Shown here: piece by piece, positions 42,863 to 43,053 of the stretch
How the letters are laid out: every line of letters starts with the position of its first letter
How positions within the stretch are numbered: the first letter of the stretch is position 1
Assembly (NCBI RefSeq): GCF_000761245.1
Contig: NZ_AWOR01000060.1
Span: forward strand, 1-43,053
Direction of reading: 5' to 3'
Length of the DNA: 43,053 nucleotides
Source: Comamonas testosteroni
GTDB lineage: Bacteria > Pseudomonadota > Gammaproteobacteria > Burkholderiales > Burkholderiaceae_C
Program-made: the position numbers and the translations under genes
The notes under the pieces: generated by a model
Databases searched by the model: none
The model's input: the letters and a program-made list of their open reading frames with translations, nothing else
What the model was told of the DNA's origin: nothing

Positions 42863-42899
42863 AATCGCGGCAGTCCCTTGAGGATTGCCGCGATTTTTG
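42863..42899 (+). terminator. hairpin terminator or attenuator between fusA and tuf
   Basis: AATCGCGGCA (42863-42872) pairs perfectly with TGCCGCGATT (42886-42895), followed by TTTT. It should end transcripts from fusA. Because a promoter-like element lies just upstream, it may also attenuate the tuf transcript. Confidence 0.75.
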
Positions 42900-43001
42900 C
42901 CGGTCTGCGATCCCATGCCGTCCTGTTTCCTGTGCGGGGCGAGTCAGCAATGAGGTGCAGACCTTAAACATCACACAGGTTTTTGCTCTTTCGGAGAAAT
43001 C

Positions 43002-43053
43002 ATGGCAAAAGAAAAGTTTGAACGCACCAAGCCCCACGTGAACGTGGGCACCA
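43002..43053 (+). CDS. tuf: elongation factor Tu, 5' end only
   Basis: The window ends after 17 codons (MAKEKFERTKPHVNVGT), which match the start of bacterial EF-Tu. GGAGAAATC precedes the ATG at good spacing. EF-Tu delivers aminoacyl-tRNA to the ribosome; its place after fusA is the usual str-operon order. The rest of the gene lies beyond the window. Confidence 0.95.
   Translation, partial: MAKEKFERTKPHVNVGT

Overview
The window reads as a chromosomal segment of a high-GC betaproteobacterium of the family Comamonadaceae, most likely Comamonas (C. testosteroni-like). The reasons are the azurin, the GatCAB operon, the mreBCD-mrdA block, the str operon and two families of short intergenic repeats that I associate with this family. 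No rRNA, tRNA, CRISPR array, transposase or prophage gene is visible. The genus call is inference from protein character, not from a search.

Left part (1-13.2 kb): an Lrp/AsnC regulator; azurin (-); exodeoxyribonuclease III (-) and pyrE (+) with overlapping divergent start codons; a DUF4124-type secreted protein; a small membrane protein; a 72-aa unknown; an HPP/CBS membrane protein; a nitroreductase; an unknown two-anchor membrane protein; serA; an OPT-family transporter coupled to an unknown cytoplasmic protein; a YegP-like (DUF1508) protein; and an anchored alpha/beta hydrolase. Middle part (13.2-24 kb): a 600-bp gene-poor region with REP-like hairpins, an orphan PD-(D/E)XK-like nuclease gene, the gatC-gatA-gatB operon (-), the cell-shape cluster mreB-mreC-mreD-mrdA (+), and a TSUP-family transporter (-).

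Right part (24-43 kb): a non-coding stretch with a candidate structured small RNA, a GMC oxidoreductase (-), and a four-gene Mla/Mce-type lipid-transport operon (STAS-MlaE permease, MlaF-type ATPase, MlaD-type MCE protein, lipoprotein). Then come bacteriohemerythrin, a MarC-family protein (-), dienelactone hydrolase, a CorA-type transporter (-), hemB (-) divergent from hemJ, a VanZ-like protein, a thioredoxin-like [2Fe-2S] ferredoxin, an alpha/beta hydrolase, a PBP5-type D,D-carboxypeptidase, and the str operon rpsL-rpsG-fusA-tuf, with tuf cut by the window end.

Most of the window is housekeeping. The most unusual signal is in the spaces between genes. Two unrelated dispersed repeats (family A begins CCCCCTGAGCGGC; family B has the core ATAGCTGCTNNCGC) repeatedly sit 0-19 nt after a stop codon and in the orientation of the gene just ended. 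Two family A copies lie inside operons and run up to the ribosome-binding site of the next gene (mrdA; the MlaF-like ATPase). Other leads are the orphan nuclease, the candidate small RNA at about 24.04-24.20 kb, and a promoter followed at once by a hairpin ahead of tuf.
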